This document shows, piece after piece, positions 53,400 through 61,310 of a stretch of DNA of 64,000 nt (positions are counted from its first letter, which is position 1; every line of letters begins with the position of its first letter). The stretch is from Sphingomonas sp. Lineage in GTDB: Bacteria; Pseudomonadota; Alphaproteobacteria; Sphingomonadales; Sphingomonadaceae. The stretch spans positions 61,300 through 125,299 of the forward strand of contig JAKFUZ010000005.1 in assembly GCA_021732445.1 (NCBI GenBank), given 5' to 3'. The notes below the pieces were generated by a model. That model had not been told where the DNA came from. It ran no database searches and saw only the letters and a list, made by a program, of their open reading frames with translations. The translations under genes were made by a program, and so were the position numbers.

Positions 53400-53960
53400 T
53401 CAAAACAATTCCACGTCACCGATATCGTGGCTCGGCCGTGGCGCCGGCCTGGCCACAGGCGCCATCGTGTCGGCAACCGCCCGGCAACGCGCCTTGCCGC
53501 GCGCCGGCAGAAAATCTACCCGGCGCGCATGCGTGCCTCCAAGATCCTGGTGCACAAGCATAATTCGCTCCCGCACCAGAAACTCCACGGCGAAGGCGGC
53601 GTTTGCGGTGCCAATCTTCGTCATGCCGGCATGCAGGTTTGCCCCGCCGTATAGATGCGCCTTCATCGTCAACTTGCTGGCGCCGCGCGCCATCATATCG
53701 TTGATAAGCACTTCCATAAGATAAACGCCGTAATGTTCGTCGAGCTGGCCGCGCGCACGGCTGCCCTGCGGCTCGGCCAGCAGGAAGTGGTTCATGCCGC
53801 CGACCATGCAGTGCGGATCGAACAGGCAGCAGGCAACGCAACTGCCAAGGACGGTCGTCAGTTCGACCAGCGGCTCGTTGCTCACCTGCGCCTGCCCCTG
53901 CATCACGGTGACGCGGCGCGGGGCGGACGTGGCGGCGGGGATGATGGGTTGGTGCAGCAT
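53400..53960 (-). CDS. cheD: Chemoreceptor glutamine deamidase CheD
   Basis: It deamidates glutamines on chemoreceptors. Catalytic residues C41 (TVLGSCVACCLFD) and H58 (GGMNHFLLAE) are visible, with the conserved threonine later in the domain (KLTMKAHLYGGANL). The protein has 186 residues. It starts two bases after the CheB stop. Confidence 0.95.
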   Translation of the reverse strand: MLHQPIIPAATSAPRRVTVMQGQAQVSNEPLVELTTVLGSCVACCLFDPHCMVGGMNHFLLAEPQGSRARGQLDEHYGVYLMEVLINDMMARGASKLTMKAHLYGGANLHAGMTKIGTANAAFAVEFLVRERIMLVHQDLGGTHARRVDFLPARGKARCRAVADTMAPVARPAPRPSHDIGDVELF

Positions 53961-53962
53961 CG

Positions 53963-54994
53963 TCAGGCAGCCTTGGCAAACGCGCGCCGCGCTATCTGGT
54001 GGATGCCGGCAATTTCAGCCGCCGCGCCAAGCGCAATCGCGGCACGGGGCATGCCGAACACGGTGCACGTCGCCTCGTCCTGCGCGATGGTATGGGCGCC
54101 TGCCTGCCGCATCGCGAGCAGGCCCTGGGCGCCGTCGCTGCCCATGCCGGTTAGCTGGATGCCCACCGCTTGGGCGCCCGCTGCCTGCGCCACCGAATGA
54201 AACAGCATGTCAACGCTGGGTCGATGGCCCGAAACAGGGTCGCCCGCGCGCATCTTTGTGTAGAATGTGCGGTCGCCACGCACTTGCAGGTGGCGCTCAT
54301 TACCGGGCGCCAGATAGACATGGCCGGGCTTCAGCGCGATATCGGGCTCGGCGAGGCAAATTCTGGGCGCGCACGACGCATCGAGCCGGCGCGCAACCGC
54401 CTCGGCAAAGGCGCCGTTGATGTGCTGCACCACCACCGTGGGCGGGCAATTGGCCGGGAAGCCACCGAGCAGCACTTGCAGTGCCTCGACGCCGCCAGTC
54501 GACGAACCAATGGCGATCAAGCGCGCATCGCCTGAGTGGACAACCTCCGCCACCGGCGGGCTCGCCGCAACCACCTGGCTATGCGACCGGCTATTGACCT
54601 GGGCTGCGGCTCTGACAAGCTCGGCCAGCTTGCGACCATAGCCTGCGAGATATTCAGCGGAGCCGCCGCTCGGTTTGGGAACACAATCCACCGCCCCGAT
54701 TTCCAGCGCATGCGCGGTGGTGTCGGTGCCTGATCGCGTAAGGCTGGACACGATGATGACCGGCGTCGGCCGCAACCGCATCAGCTTTTCAAGAAATTCC
54801 AGACCGCTCATTCCCGGCATCTCGATGTCGAGCGTAATGACATCGGGGTCCAGCTCCTTGATCAGGGCGCGCGCGTGGAGCGCATCTGTCGCTGCCCCGA
54901 CCAGCTCAATATCAGGCTCAAGCGCGAGCAACTTGGCGAGCAACGCGCGCATGGTCGCGGAATCATCGACAATGAGCGTACGGATTTTCGACAT
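53963..54994 (-). CDS. cheB: Chemotaxis protein-glutamate methylesterase CheB
   Basis: It removes methyl groups from chemoreceptor glutamates. The 343-residue protein has a receiver domain (D56 phosphorylated, LDIEMPGMSGLEFLE) and a methylesterase domain with the full catalytic triad: S165 in IGSSTGG, H191 in VVVQHIN and D287 in TGMGSDG. It lies two bases after cheR. This is the functional CheB of the operon, in contrast to the altered copy downstream. Confidence 0.96.
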   Translation of the reverse strand: MSKIRTLIVDDSATMRALLAKLLALEPDIELVGAATDALHARALIKELDPDVITLDIEMPGMSGLEFLEKLMRLRPTPVIIVSSLTRSGTDTTAHALEIGAVDCVPKPSGGSAEYLAGYGRKLAELVRAAAQVNSRSHSQVVAASPPVAEVVHSGDARLIAIGSSTGGVEALQVLLGGFPANCPPTVVVQHINGAFAEAVARRLDASCAPRICLAEPDIALKPGHVYLAPGNERHLQVRGDRTFYTKMRAGDPVSGHRPSVDMLFHSVAQAAGAQAVGIQLTGMGSDGAQGLLAMRQAGAHTIAQDEATCTVFGMPRAAIALGAAAEIAGIHQIARRAFAKAA

Positions 54995-54996
54995 TA

Positions 54997-55863
54997 TCAG
55001 CCAACCTTGCGATAGATAGTGTTGCCCACCGGTTGCAGCTTGGCCTCCGCGGGGCCGACAACGCGCTCGCTGTGCCCAATGTAGAGGAAGCCGCCTGGCG
55101 CAAGCTGATCGGCAAAGCGATTGACCAGCCGCTCCTTGGTCGGCTGGTCGAAATAGATCATGACGTTGCGACAGAAAATGATGTCGAACAATTTCTTCAT
55201 CGGCCAGCCGCCCAGCAGATTCAGCGTTCGGAACCGCACCATGGCATGCGCTTCCGGCACGATTTGCGAGCTGCCGCCGCGGTCAACCGTCCAATTGGCA
55301 CGAAACGCCGCCGGCATCGCCTCAAGCGTGGAGGTGGGGTATGTCGCCGCTTTGGCGGCGGCGAGCGCATGTGCCGCAAGATCGCTCGCCAGAAGCTTGA
55401 TGCCCGATTTCGCAATCGTCCGGCCTTCGCCGCGGTCGGCACCCAGCAGGGTGGTGATGATCGACCAGGTTTCCTCGCCGCTGGAACAGCCCGCCGACCA
55501 GATCAACGCCTCGCCGCCGCGCTTTGCGCGCTCGATCAGTTTCGGCCGCGCCTCGCTCGCAAAATGCTCGAAATGGTGGTTTTCACGGAAGAAAAACGTG
55601 TGATTGGTCGTCAGCGCGCAAATTGCCTTGCGCCGCTCTGTGGCGTTCTTCTCGATATATTCGAGATATTTGGCAAAAGTGCCCGAGCCGGAATTGCGGA
55701 CCAAAGGCGCCCAGCGGGAATAGACCAGCATGGCCTTGCCAGGCGGCAGCACAATACCTGATTCGGCATGAAGCAGCGCGCGCACCGCCTGAAAATCGCG
55801 TTCGCCAAAGACCGCGGCACTGATGCCCGGCAGCCGGAGGAACTCCGACGACAGCGCGTTCAT
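54997..55863 (-). CDS. cheR: Chemotaxis methyltransferase CheR
   Basis: SAM-dependent methyltransferase acting on receptor glutamates. Its signatures are LTTNHTFFFRENHHFEHF, WSAGCSSGEETWSI (SAM loop) and FDIIFCRNVMIYFD. The length of 288 residues is normal. The ATG overlaps the cheA stop by four bases. Confidence 0.96.
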   Translation of the reverse strand: MNALSSEFLRLPGISAAVFGERDFQAVRALLHAESGIVLPPGKAMLVYSRWAPLVRNSGSGTFAKYLEYIEKNATERRKAICALTTNHTFFFRENHHFEHFASEARPKLIERAKRGGEALIWSAGCSSGEETWSIITTLLGADRGEGRTIAKSGIKLLASDLAAHALAAAKAATYPTSTLEAMPAAFRANWTVDRGGSSQIVPEAHAMVRFRTLNLLGGWPMKKLFDIIFCRNVMIYFDQPTKERLVNRFADQLAPGGFLYIGHSERVVGPAEAKLQPVGNTIYRKVG

Positions 55864-58121
55864 GCGGCTTCGGCCAGCGGGGCCATCGACGCGACAGCAC
55901 TTGCGACCAGCCCGTCAACGTCGAGGATCAGGGCAACCCGGCCATCGCCGAGGATGGTGGCGCCCGCGACCCCGTTGATCGCGCGGTAATGCGTGTCGAG
56001 GCTCTTGATGACAAATTGCCGCTGGTCGCAGATTTCATCCACCAGCAACGCTGCCTGCCCCGCCGTTTCGGTATCCACCACGATCAGCACGCCCTCTTTG
56101 GGTGACGTAACCGCGCCGCGTGCGCCAACCGCATCCTGAATAGGCAGTATCGGGATGAACTGGCCGCGCACGTTCAACATTTCGCGATGCGAGCCGAGCT
56201 TGGCGACTTCGGGGCCCTGTGGCCGCAGGCTTTCAACGACATGCGCGAGCGGCACGACCAGTGTCTGGTCGCCCACCGTTACGATCATGCCGTCCGAAAT
56301 GGCCAGCGTCAGCGGCAGCGCAAGGGTGAACGTGCTGCCCTTGCCGGGAACCGACTCAATCGTGATGCGGCCGCCCAGATCCTTCACATTCTGGCGGACG
56401 ACATCCATGTAAACGCCGCGCCCCGAAACGTTGGATACCACCGCCGCAGTTGAAAAGCCCGGCGCGAAAATCAGGTTGTCGATCTCTTCGTCGGACAAAT
56501 GCGCGTCGGGCGCGATCAGCCCTTTTTCCACAGCCTTGCTGAACACACGGGCGCGGTCGATGCCCTTGCCGTCGTCGCGCACCTTGATGAGAATGCGGCC
56601 GCCGCGATGCTCGGCGGACAGGTGCAGCGTGCCCTGCTCCGGCTTGCCCGCGGCAAGACGCTCCTCCCCGGCTTCAATGCCATGGTCAACGGCGTTGCGG
56701 ATGAGATGGGTCAGGGGTTCGCCAAGCCGCTCGATAACGGTCTTGTCCAGTTCGGTCGCCTCGCCCGACATTTCCAGCTTCACGGCCTTGCCGGTGGTGC
56801 CCTCAAGCTCGCGCAACATGCGCGGCACACGGCTGAACACCGACCCAATTGGCTGCGCGCGGATGCCCATCGCGCCTTCCTGAATGTCCCGCGTCAGGCC
56901 ATCGAGCATCGCCAGCTCTTCAATGCCCGCCAGATTGTGCGTCGACAGGCGCTGGGCGAGCATGGCCTGCGCAATCACCAGCTCGCCCACGCTGTCGATG
57001 AGGCGGTCGAGCCGGGCAAGGTCGATACGGATCGTCTGGTTGGCCGTCGTCGCCCCGGTCGGGGCCGGCGCAGCGGGCGAGGCGGGAGGCGGTGCGGCGG
57101 CGGCAGGCGCTGCCTGCTCGGGCGCAACGGGCACAATTTTGAGTGGCGCGGCGGCGGCAACCGGCACCGTTGCGGCGACCGGGGCGGCAGCCGCGGCAGG
57201 TTCCGGCCGCGTCACCGGCATCGGGGCCGCAAGCTCGCCCGACGCCGCCGGCTGAACATCGCCGGGCGCGGTGTCGGCAGCGGCGGCCTCGGCACCGACA
57301 CGGGTGATGACCGGCGCGCAGTCATCGCCCGAAAAATCGAACACCTCTTCAATCGCAACCTTGTCGACTGAGGCCGGCATCTGGAATTCCCAGACGAGAT
57401 AGGCGTGGTCAGCATCGAATTTGTCGAGCGTGGGCACCTTCGCTGCGTCACACGACACGCAAACGCCGCCGAGCCGCAGCAGTTCGCGCATCAGCAGCAC
57501 GGGCTCGCCGCCATTATCCAGCGCCTTGTCGGTCGGGTGAACAACGACCTGCCAATAGCCGTCAGCCCCGCCGAAACCTTCGTCGGCGGCAATATCATCG
57601 AGCAGACCGTCAAGGTCGAAATTCATGTCAAAGGCGTCGTCATCGCCTGCACCGGCATCGTCGCCGGCAGCGCCGGAAGACGCCGCATCCGGTGCCGCCG
57701 CTGCGGGGGTGGCGGCCGCCGCTGATGCCGCGGGCGCCGGCTCGGCACCTGCCTGCGCTGCGGCGAGCTCGGCAATCAGCGCGGCATCATCGGGCGCCGA
57801 ACCGCCATCACGCGCGGCGCCAACATGGTCACCCAGCGTATCAAGCGCGCGCAACATAAGGCCGACTAACGGGTCAGTGATCGGCACGGTCTCGTCCCGC
57901 ACGTCGGACAGCAACGTCTCAAACCCGTGCGTGAAATGCTGGAGCGCTGTGAAGCCAAAGGCGCCTGCGCCGCCCTTTATCGAGTGAACCGCGCGAAAAA
58001 TGCTGTTGATCGTATCGGAATTATGCGTGCCTGCACGGCAATCATCCAGCCCGCCTTCAGCGGCGGCCAGCGCCTCTTCGCACTCGACGAAGAAGATTTC
58101 CTGGATTTCTTCGTTCGTCAC
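55860..58121 (-). CDS. cheA: Chemotaxis histidine kinase CheA
   Basis: Central kinase of the chemotaxis system. Order of domains: HPt (about 1-115, phosphorylated H46 in FRAVHSIKGGAGAFGF), Ala-rich linker, a P2-like module (about 188-275), a long Pro/Ala linker, the dimerisation domain (about 362-430), the ATP-binding domain (N box HLIRNAVDHGIEAG at 472-484, then KVRDDGKGID) and a C-terminal CheW-like domain. The start is GTG, overlapping the stop of the STAS gene. The length of 753 residues is within the normal range. Confidence 0.97.
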   Translation of the reverse strand: MTNEEIQEIFFVECEEALAAAEGGLDDCRAGTHNSDTINSIFRAVHSIKGGAGAFGFTALQHFTHGFETLLSDVRDETVPITDPLVGLMLRALDTLGDHVGAARDGGSAPDDAALIAELAAAQAGAEPAPAASAAAATPAAAAPDAASSGAAGDDAGAGDDDAFDMNFDLDGLLDDIAADEGFGGADGYWQVVVHPTDKALDNGGEPVLLMRELLRLGGVCVSCDAAKVPTLDKFDADHAYLVWEFQMPASVDKVAIEEVFDFSGDDCAPVITRVGAEAAAADTAPGDVQPAASGELAAPMPVTRPEPAAAAAPVAATVPVAAAAPLKIVPVAPEQAAPAAAAPPPASPAAPAPTGATTANQTIRIDLARLDRLIDSVGELVIAQAMLAQRLSTHNLAGIEELAMLDGLTRDIQEGAMGIRAQPIGSVFSRVPRMLRELEGTTGKAVKLEMSGEATELDKTVIERLGEPLTHLIRNAVDHGIEAGEERLAAGKPEQGTLHLSAEHRGGRILIKVRDDGKGIDRARVFSKAVEKGLIAPDAHLSDEEIDNLIFAPGFSTAAVVSNVSGRGVYMDVVRQNVKDLGGRITIESVPGKGSTFTLALPLTLAISDGMIVTVGDQTLVVPLAHVVESLRPQGPEVAKLGSHREMLNVRGQFIPILPIQDAVGARGAVTSPKEGVLIVVDTETAGQAALLVDEICDQRQFVIKSLDTHYRAINGVAGATILGDGRVALILDVDGLVASAVASMAPLAEAA

Positions 58122-58390
58122 GCCTGACCCTCACCACAAATCATCGATTCAAGCCCAACGAGTCGCGCGGTTTCGCGCATTGCGTCCGACGCGACTACGG
58201 TCACGCTATGGCCGCTGGCCAAAGCCGTCGCGCGCGCGCTCAGCACAAGCTGGAACATCGCCTGGCCAATCCGCGAAACTTCCGAACCATCAAGCGTGAC
58301 GGCGCCAGCGGCCACCGCCGGAATCAACGTGGGGAGCAGGGCAGCGGCTGCCGCCCGGTCGCAATGGGCAGGAAGCGAAATAACGGTCAT
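58118..58390 (-). CDS. STAS domain protein of the chemotaxis operon
   Basis: A 90-residue single-domain protein with the STAS/anti-sigma-antagonist pattern: a short strand at the N-terminus, then VTLDGSEVSRIGQAMFQLVL, in which SEVSRIGQ takes the place of the usual DSSGLG-type loop with a phosphorylatable serine. Such proteins appear next to cheA in several motile bacteria. It is coupled to cheA by overlapping stop and start. The partner is unknown. Confidence 0.85.
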   Translation of the reverse strand: MTVISLPAHCDRAAAAALLPTLIPAVAAGAVTLDGSEVSRIGQAMFQLVLSARATALASGHSVTVVASDAMRETARLVGLESMICGEGQA

Positions 58391-58414
58391 CGGTCAGTCT
58401 CCCCCCGCGGCCGC

Positions 58415-60265
58415 TCAGAATTCTGTCCAATCCTCGTCGTCGACATCCGCCTTGATGGCCAGATTGCCGTGAACGGCCGGCGCGGATGGCCGGTGCGATG
58501 CCCGGCGCGGCGCCGGGCGGGACGGCGCTGCCGCCGATGCGCGCGGCTGCGCCATGCCGGAAGGCCCGCCCGTTTCGAAGCGCGCGACAAGCGCCGACAG
58601 TTCATCGGCTTCACCGGCCAGGCTGCGGGCGGCCGCAGTCGATTGTTCGACCATGGCGGCGTTCTGCTGCGTCATCTTGTCCATTTCGCCGACCGCGCCG
58701 TTCACCTGTTGCAGGTTGGTCGCCTGAATTTCAGCGGACTCGGCAATCCCCTTGATAAGCTGGCTGATGTCGCCCACCCGGGTGACGATGCGGCCGAGCA
58801 TGTGGCCCGTTTCGCCGACCAGCGTGACGCCTTCGCTCACCTGTTTCGAGCTTGTCGTAATGAGCGCCTTGATGTCCTTGGCCGCATCGGCCGAGCGCTG
58901 CGCCAGCGCACGAACTTCGTTGGCGACAACCGCAAAGCCTTTGCCCGCATCGCCTGCCCGCGCCGCCTCGACGCCAGCGTTCAGCGCGAGCAAGTTGGTC
59001 TGGAAGGCGATGCCGTCGATGACGTTGATGATCTGCGAGATTTCCTGCGCCGAGCGCTCGATTGCGTCCATGGCATCAACCGCCTTGGAGACGACGGCGC
59101 CGCCCTGGGTCGCTTCACGGTGCGCTTCGTTGATCGACGCGGTGACTTCGGTCGCGCTCTTGGCGGTTTCCTTCACCATGCCCGTGACCTGGCTCATCGC
59201 CGCCGCGGTTTCCTCAAGCGAGGCCGCCTGCTGCTCGGTGCGCATCGCAAGATCGTCAGAGGCGGCGCGAATTTCAGACGCGCCGGTGTGCACGCTCGAT
59301 GCCGAGCCCGACACGCGCGACATGATATCCGCCAGGCCCTCGACGGTTTCATTGAAGCTGTCGCGCAGCGCGACATATTCCGGCGCAAAAGGAACGGTGA
59401 TGCGGTGCGTCATGTTGCCGGTCGCCAGCTGGCTGAGGCCGCCAGCCAGTTCGGCCACAACCACGCGCTGTTTGGCTTCGCCGGCCGCCTGCGCCTTGGA
59501 CGCCGCGCGGAACACCTCGATCGCACCGACCATCGTCCCGATTTCGTCCTTGCGCTCGGCACCGGCAACCGCAACGTCGAAATCGCCATCGGCCATTTTG
59601 CGCATCGCATCGGCGGTGTTGGCAAGCGGCTGAAGCCCGCGGCGAACGATAAAAGCAACGCCGCCGACGAGCATGGCAACCACCAGCATGCCGAGCACGG
59701 TCAGGAGCAAAATAGTTGTCGTCAGCCTGGATTGGCTGGCAGCCGCAAGGTCGCTCTGCGCCTTTGCAGTCGTGCCGACAAGCGCGTCGATCTGCTGGCG
59801 GTGCGTGTCATAAACATTGGACAAACGCTCATAGCTCGCCCGTGCCGCCGCGCTGTCGCCACGGCCGACCGCAGGCAAAAATTGCTGGTCCAGCTCGGCG
59901 TAAAAACGCTTGGCCTCAGCCCCTGCCTTGTCGATGAGGGTCGCCTTCAGCTCGGCGTCGAGCGTCGAGTTCCGCCAATAAGTCTGCCGGTCGTTGAAAT
60001 CTTTTTCAAGCTTTGCAAGGCTTGCGCTGCGCGTCTTGATGCTTTCGGGGTTGGTCAGCAGCTTGGTCGCTTCGAGATAGCTCTCGATGACATATTCTGG
60101 CGGCGGCAGAATATCTGCCGTCAAGTCGCTGAGCTGCTGGTTGGCCGCCTGGATTGGCCCGCCGAAGCGGATGGTGTTGACTTCAACGCTGGCGAAGGCA
60201 ATCGCGGCGACCATCGTCGCCAGGATAACGCCGCCGCCAATCTGGCCCTTGCTCTTGATGCTCAT
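58415..60265 (-). CDS. Methyl-accepting chemotaxis protein
   Basis: A 616-residue transmembrane chemoreceptor. Helices lie at about 10-28 and 186-208, enclosing a helical periplasmic sensor with the segment ILPPPEYVIESYLEATKLL that is found in a recognised class of receptors. A HAMP domain and a second HAMP-like stretch follow. The signalling hairpin contains IINVIDGIAFQTNLLALNAG and EARAGDAGKGFAVVANEVR-type sequence. The last residues, DEDWTEF, match the xWxxF tether used by CheR and CheB. The ligand is unknown. Confidence 0.96.
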   Translation of the reverse strand: MSIKSKGQIGGGVILATMVAAIAFASVEVNTIRFGGPIQAANQQLSDLTADILPPPEYVIESYLEATKLLTNPESIKTRSASLAKLEKDFNDRQTYWRNSTLDAELKATLIDKAGAEAKRFYAELDQQFLPAVGRGDSAAARASYERLSNVYDTHRQQIDALVGTTAKAQSDLAAASQSRLTTTILLLTVLGMLVVAMLVGGVAFIVRRGLQPLANTADAMRKMADGDFDVAVAGAERKDEIGTMVGAIEVFRAASKAQAAGEAKQRVVVAELAGGLSQLATGNMTHRITVPFAPEYVALRDSFNETVEGLADIMSRVSGSASSVHTGASEIRAASDDLAMRTEQQAASLEETAAAMSQVTGMVKETAKSATEVTASINEAHREATQGGAVVSKAVDAMDAIERSAQEISQIINVIDGIAFQTNLLALNAGVEAARAGDAGKGFAVVANEVRALAQRSADAAKDIKALITTSSKQVSEGVTLVGETGHMLGRIVTRVGDISQLIKGIAESAEIQATNLQQVNGAVGEMDKMTQQNAAMVEQSTAAARSLAGEADELSALVARFETGGPSGMAQPRASAAAPSRPAPRRASHRPSAPAVHGNLAIKADVDDEDWTEF

Positions 60266-60451
60266 CGTCGTACCGACCCCTCATTGCGTTGCCCCCAAAA
60301 ACAATGTCGAGAGGGGGTTCGGATGATACAGCGCCCGCGGCGCGGCCTTATCCGCTCTCAATCTGACAACGGCGCCAGGGGGCCCATGCCGTCACCGCCT
60401 TCCTCAACGGGAAAGGCAAAAACCGGCTTATTGGCTATGGCTTATAAACCA

Positions 60452-60467
60452 GTAACCGTACGGTTAC
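60452..60467. promoter_or_regulatory. Perfect 16-bp palindrome upstream of the mcp-che operon
   Basis: GTAACCGTACGGTTAC reads the same on both strands. It overlaps the stop of the LuxR-type gene and lies about 185 bases before the mcp ATG. A TATAAG on the minus strand at 60441-60446, just downstream in the direction of the operon, could be a -10 element. An operator is the likeliest role; a weak hairpin is the alternative. Confidence 0.45.
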
Positions 60468-61108
60468 GTATTTACCGCAATACTTGGGGTGGGATGCAAC
60501 GGGAGCGCTCCACAGGCATAGCCTAGCCGCAACGCCTGGGCCAGCGAACCGACGCCGAGCTTGGCCATAATGCGCGCCCGGTGGACCTCGGCAGTGCGCA
60601 GGCTGATGCCCAGCCGCGCCGCGACATCGCGGTTCGCCAGGCCGTCAGCCAGAAGTCGCAAAACTTCGTTTTCTCTGCTGGTTAGCTGCGCGAGCAGCGT
60701 CGCAGCTTCGGCCGCCACGGCATGGCGCCTGGCGGCTGCACGCTGCACCGCTGCCGCATCGTCCACCCGCCGCGCGAGATCACCAGCGGCAGCGGGGAGC
60801 ACCACAACATCGCACGCCCCCGCTTTGATGGCGGCCACCGCGACGGCAACACTCGGCGCCGAAATGGTGACAATCGTCGCAAAGCTCTCCTTGAAGCTGC
60901 CCAAAACAGGTATGTATTCTGCCTGGCGCGCGTCGGCCTGGGGCAGGTCGAACACTATTACCCCTGCATCGCGGTGGCCAATGCCATCGACAAACAGGTC
61001 GGGCGTGGCAAATCCTTGAACCAGCAAGTTACTGGCCGTTGCCAGCTGGGCACGCAATGCTGCTCGCTTTTCACCGTCCACTGCGATGATGTAAACGAAT
61101 TGTCCCAT
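60464..61108 (-). CDS. LuxR/FixJ-type regulator with atypical receiver
   Basis: A 214-residue DNA-binding regulator. The C-terminal LuxR helix-turn-helix is clear: LTSRENEVLRLLADGLANRDVAARLG, then SLRTAEVHRARIMAKLGV. The N-terminal domain folds like a receiver (D54 in VIVFDLPQA could be phosphorylated) but lacks the usual acidic pair, having only D11. I chose the ATG giving MGQFVYII; the frame is open 53 codons earlier with an Arg-rich, non-family start. It lies just upstream of the chemotaxis operon on the same strand and may control it. Confidence 0.85.
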   Translation of the reverse strand: MGQFVYIIAVDGEKRAALRAQLATASNLLVQGFATPDLFVDGIGHRDAGVIVFDLPQADARQAEYIPVLGSFKESFATIVTISAPSVAVAVAAIKAGACDVVVLPAAAGDLARRVDDAAAVQRAAARRHAVAAEAATLLAQLTSRENEVLRLLADGLANRDVAARLGISLRTAEVHRARIMAKLGVGSLAQALRLGYACGALPLHPTPSIAVNT

Positions 61109-61272
61109 ATTGGGCGGGGTATGCGGCCGGGGGTACACCCGCGCAATCGGCCAACTACCCAATTCACGCCGTCGCCATGCCAACGGGGCTGCCCGGCCGG
61201 CCCGAGCCACCGCCTCATGAGTTCGGCTTGGCGCCAGGCGGCAAGGGCCGCGCACCGCCCGCTCCAATCAAC

Positions 61273-61302
61273 GCGGGCGGCAGGACACGCCCCGCCGCCC
61301 GC
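61273..61302 (-). terminator. Hairpin after the nuclease gene
   Basis: GCGGGCGGC (61273-61281) and GCCGCCCGC (61294-61302) are perfect 9-base arms with a 12-base loop, starting nine bases past the stop of the nuclease gene. There is no T tract, so efficient intrinsic termination is doubtful, but the position fits. Confidence 0.4.
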
Positions 61303-61310
61303 TGCGTCGC

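Noticed and set aside
58208..60526. 772-codon open frame on the plus strand
   Set aside because: It lies antisense to the chemoreceptor and STAS genes. The product is Arg-rich with no recognisable domain.
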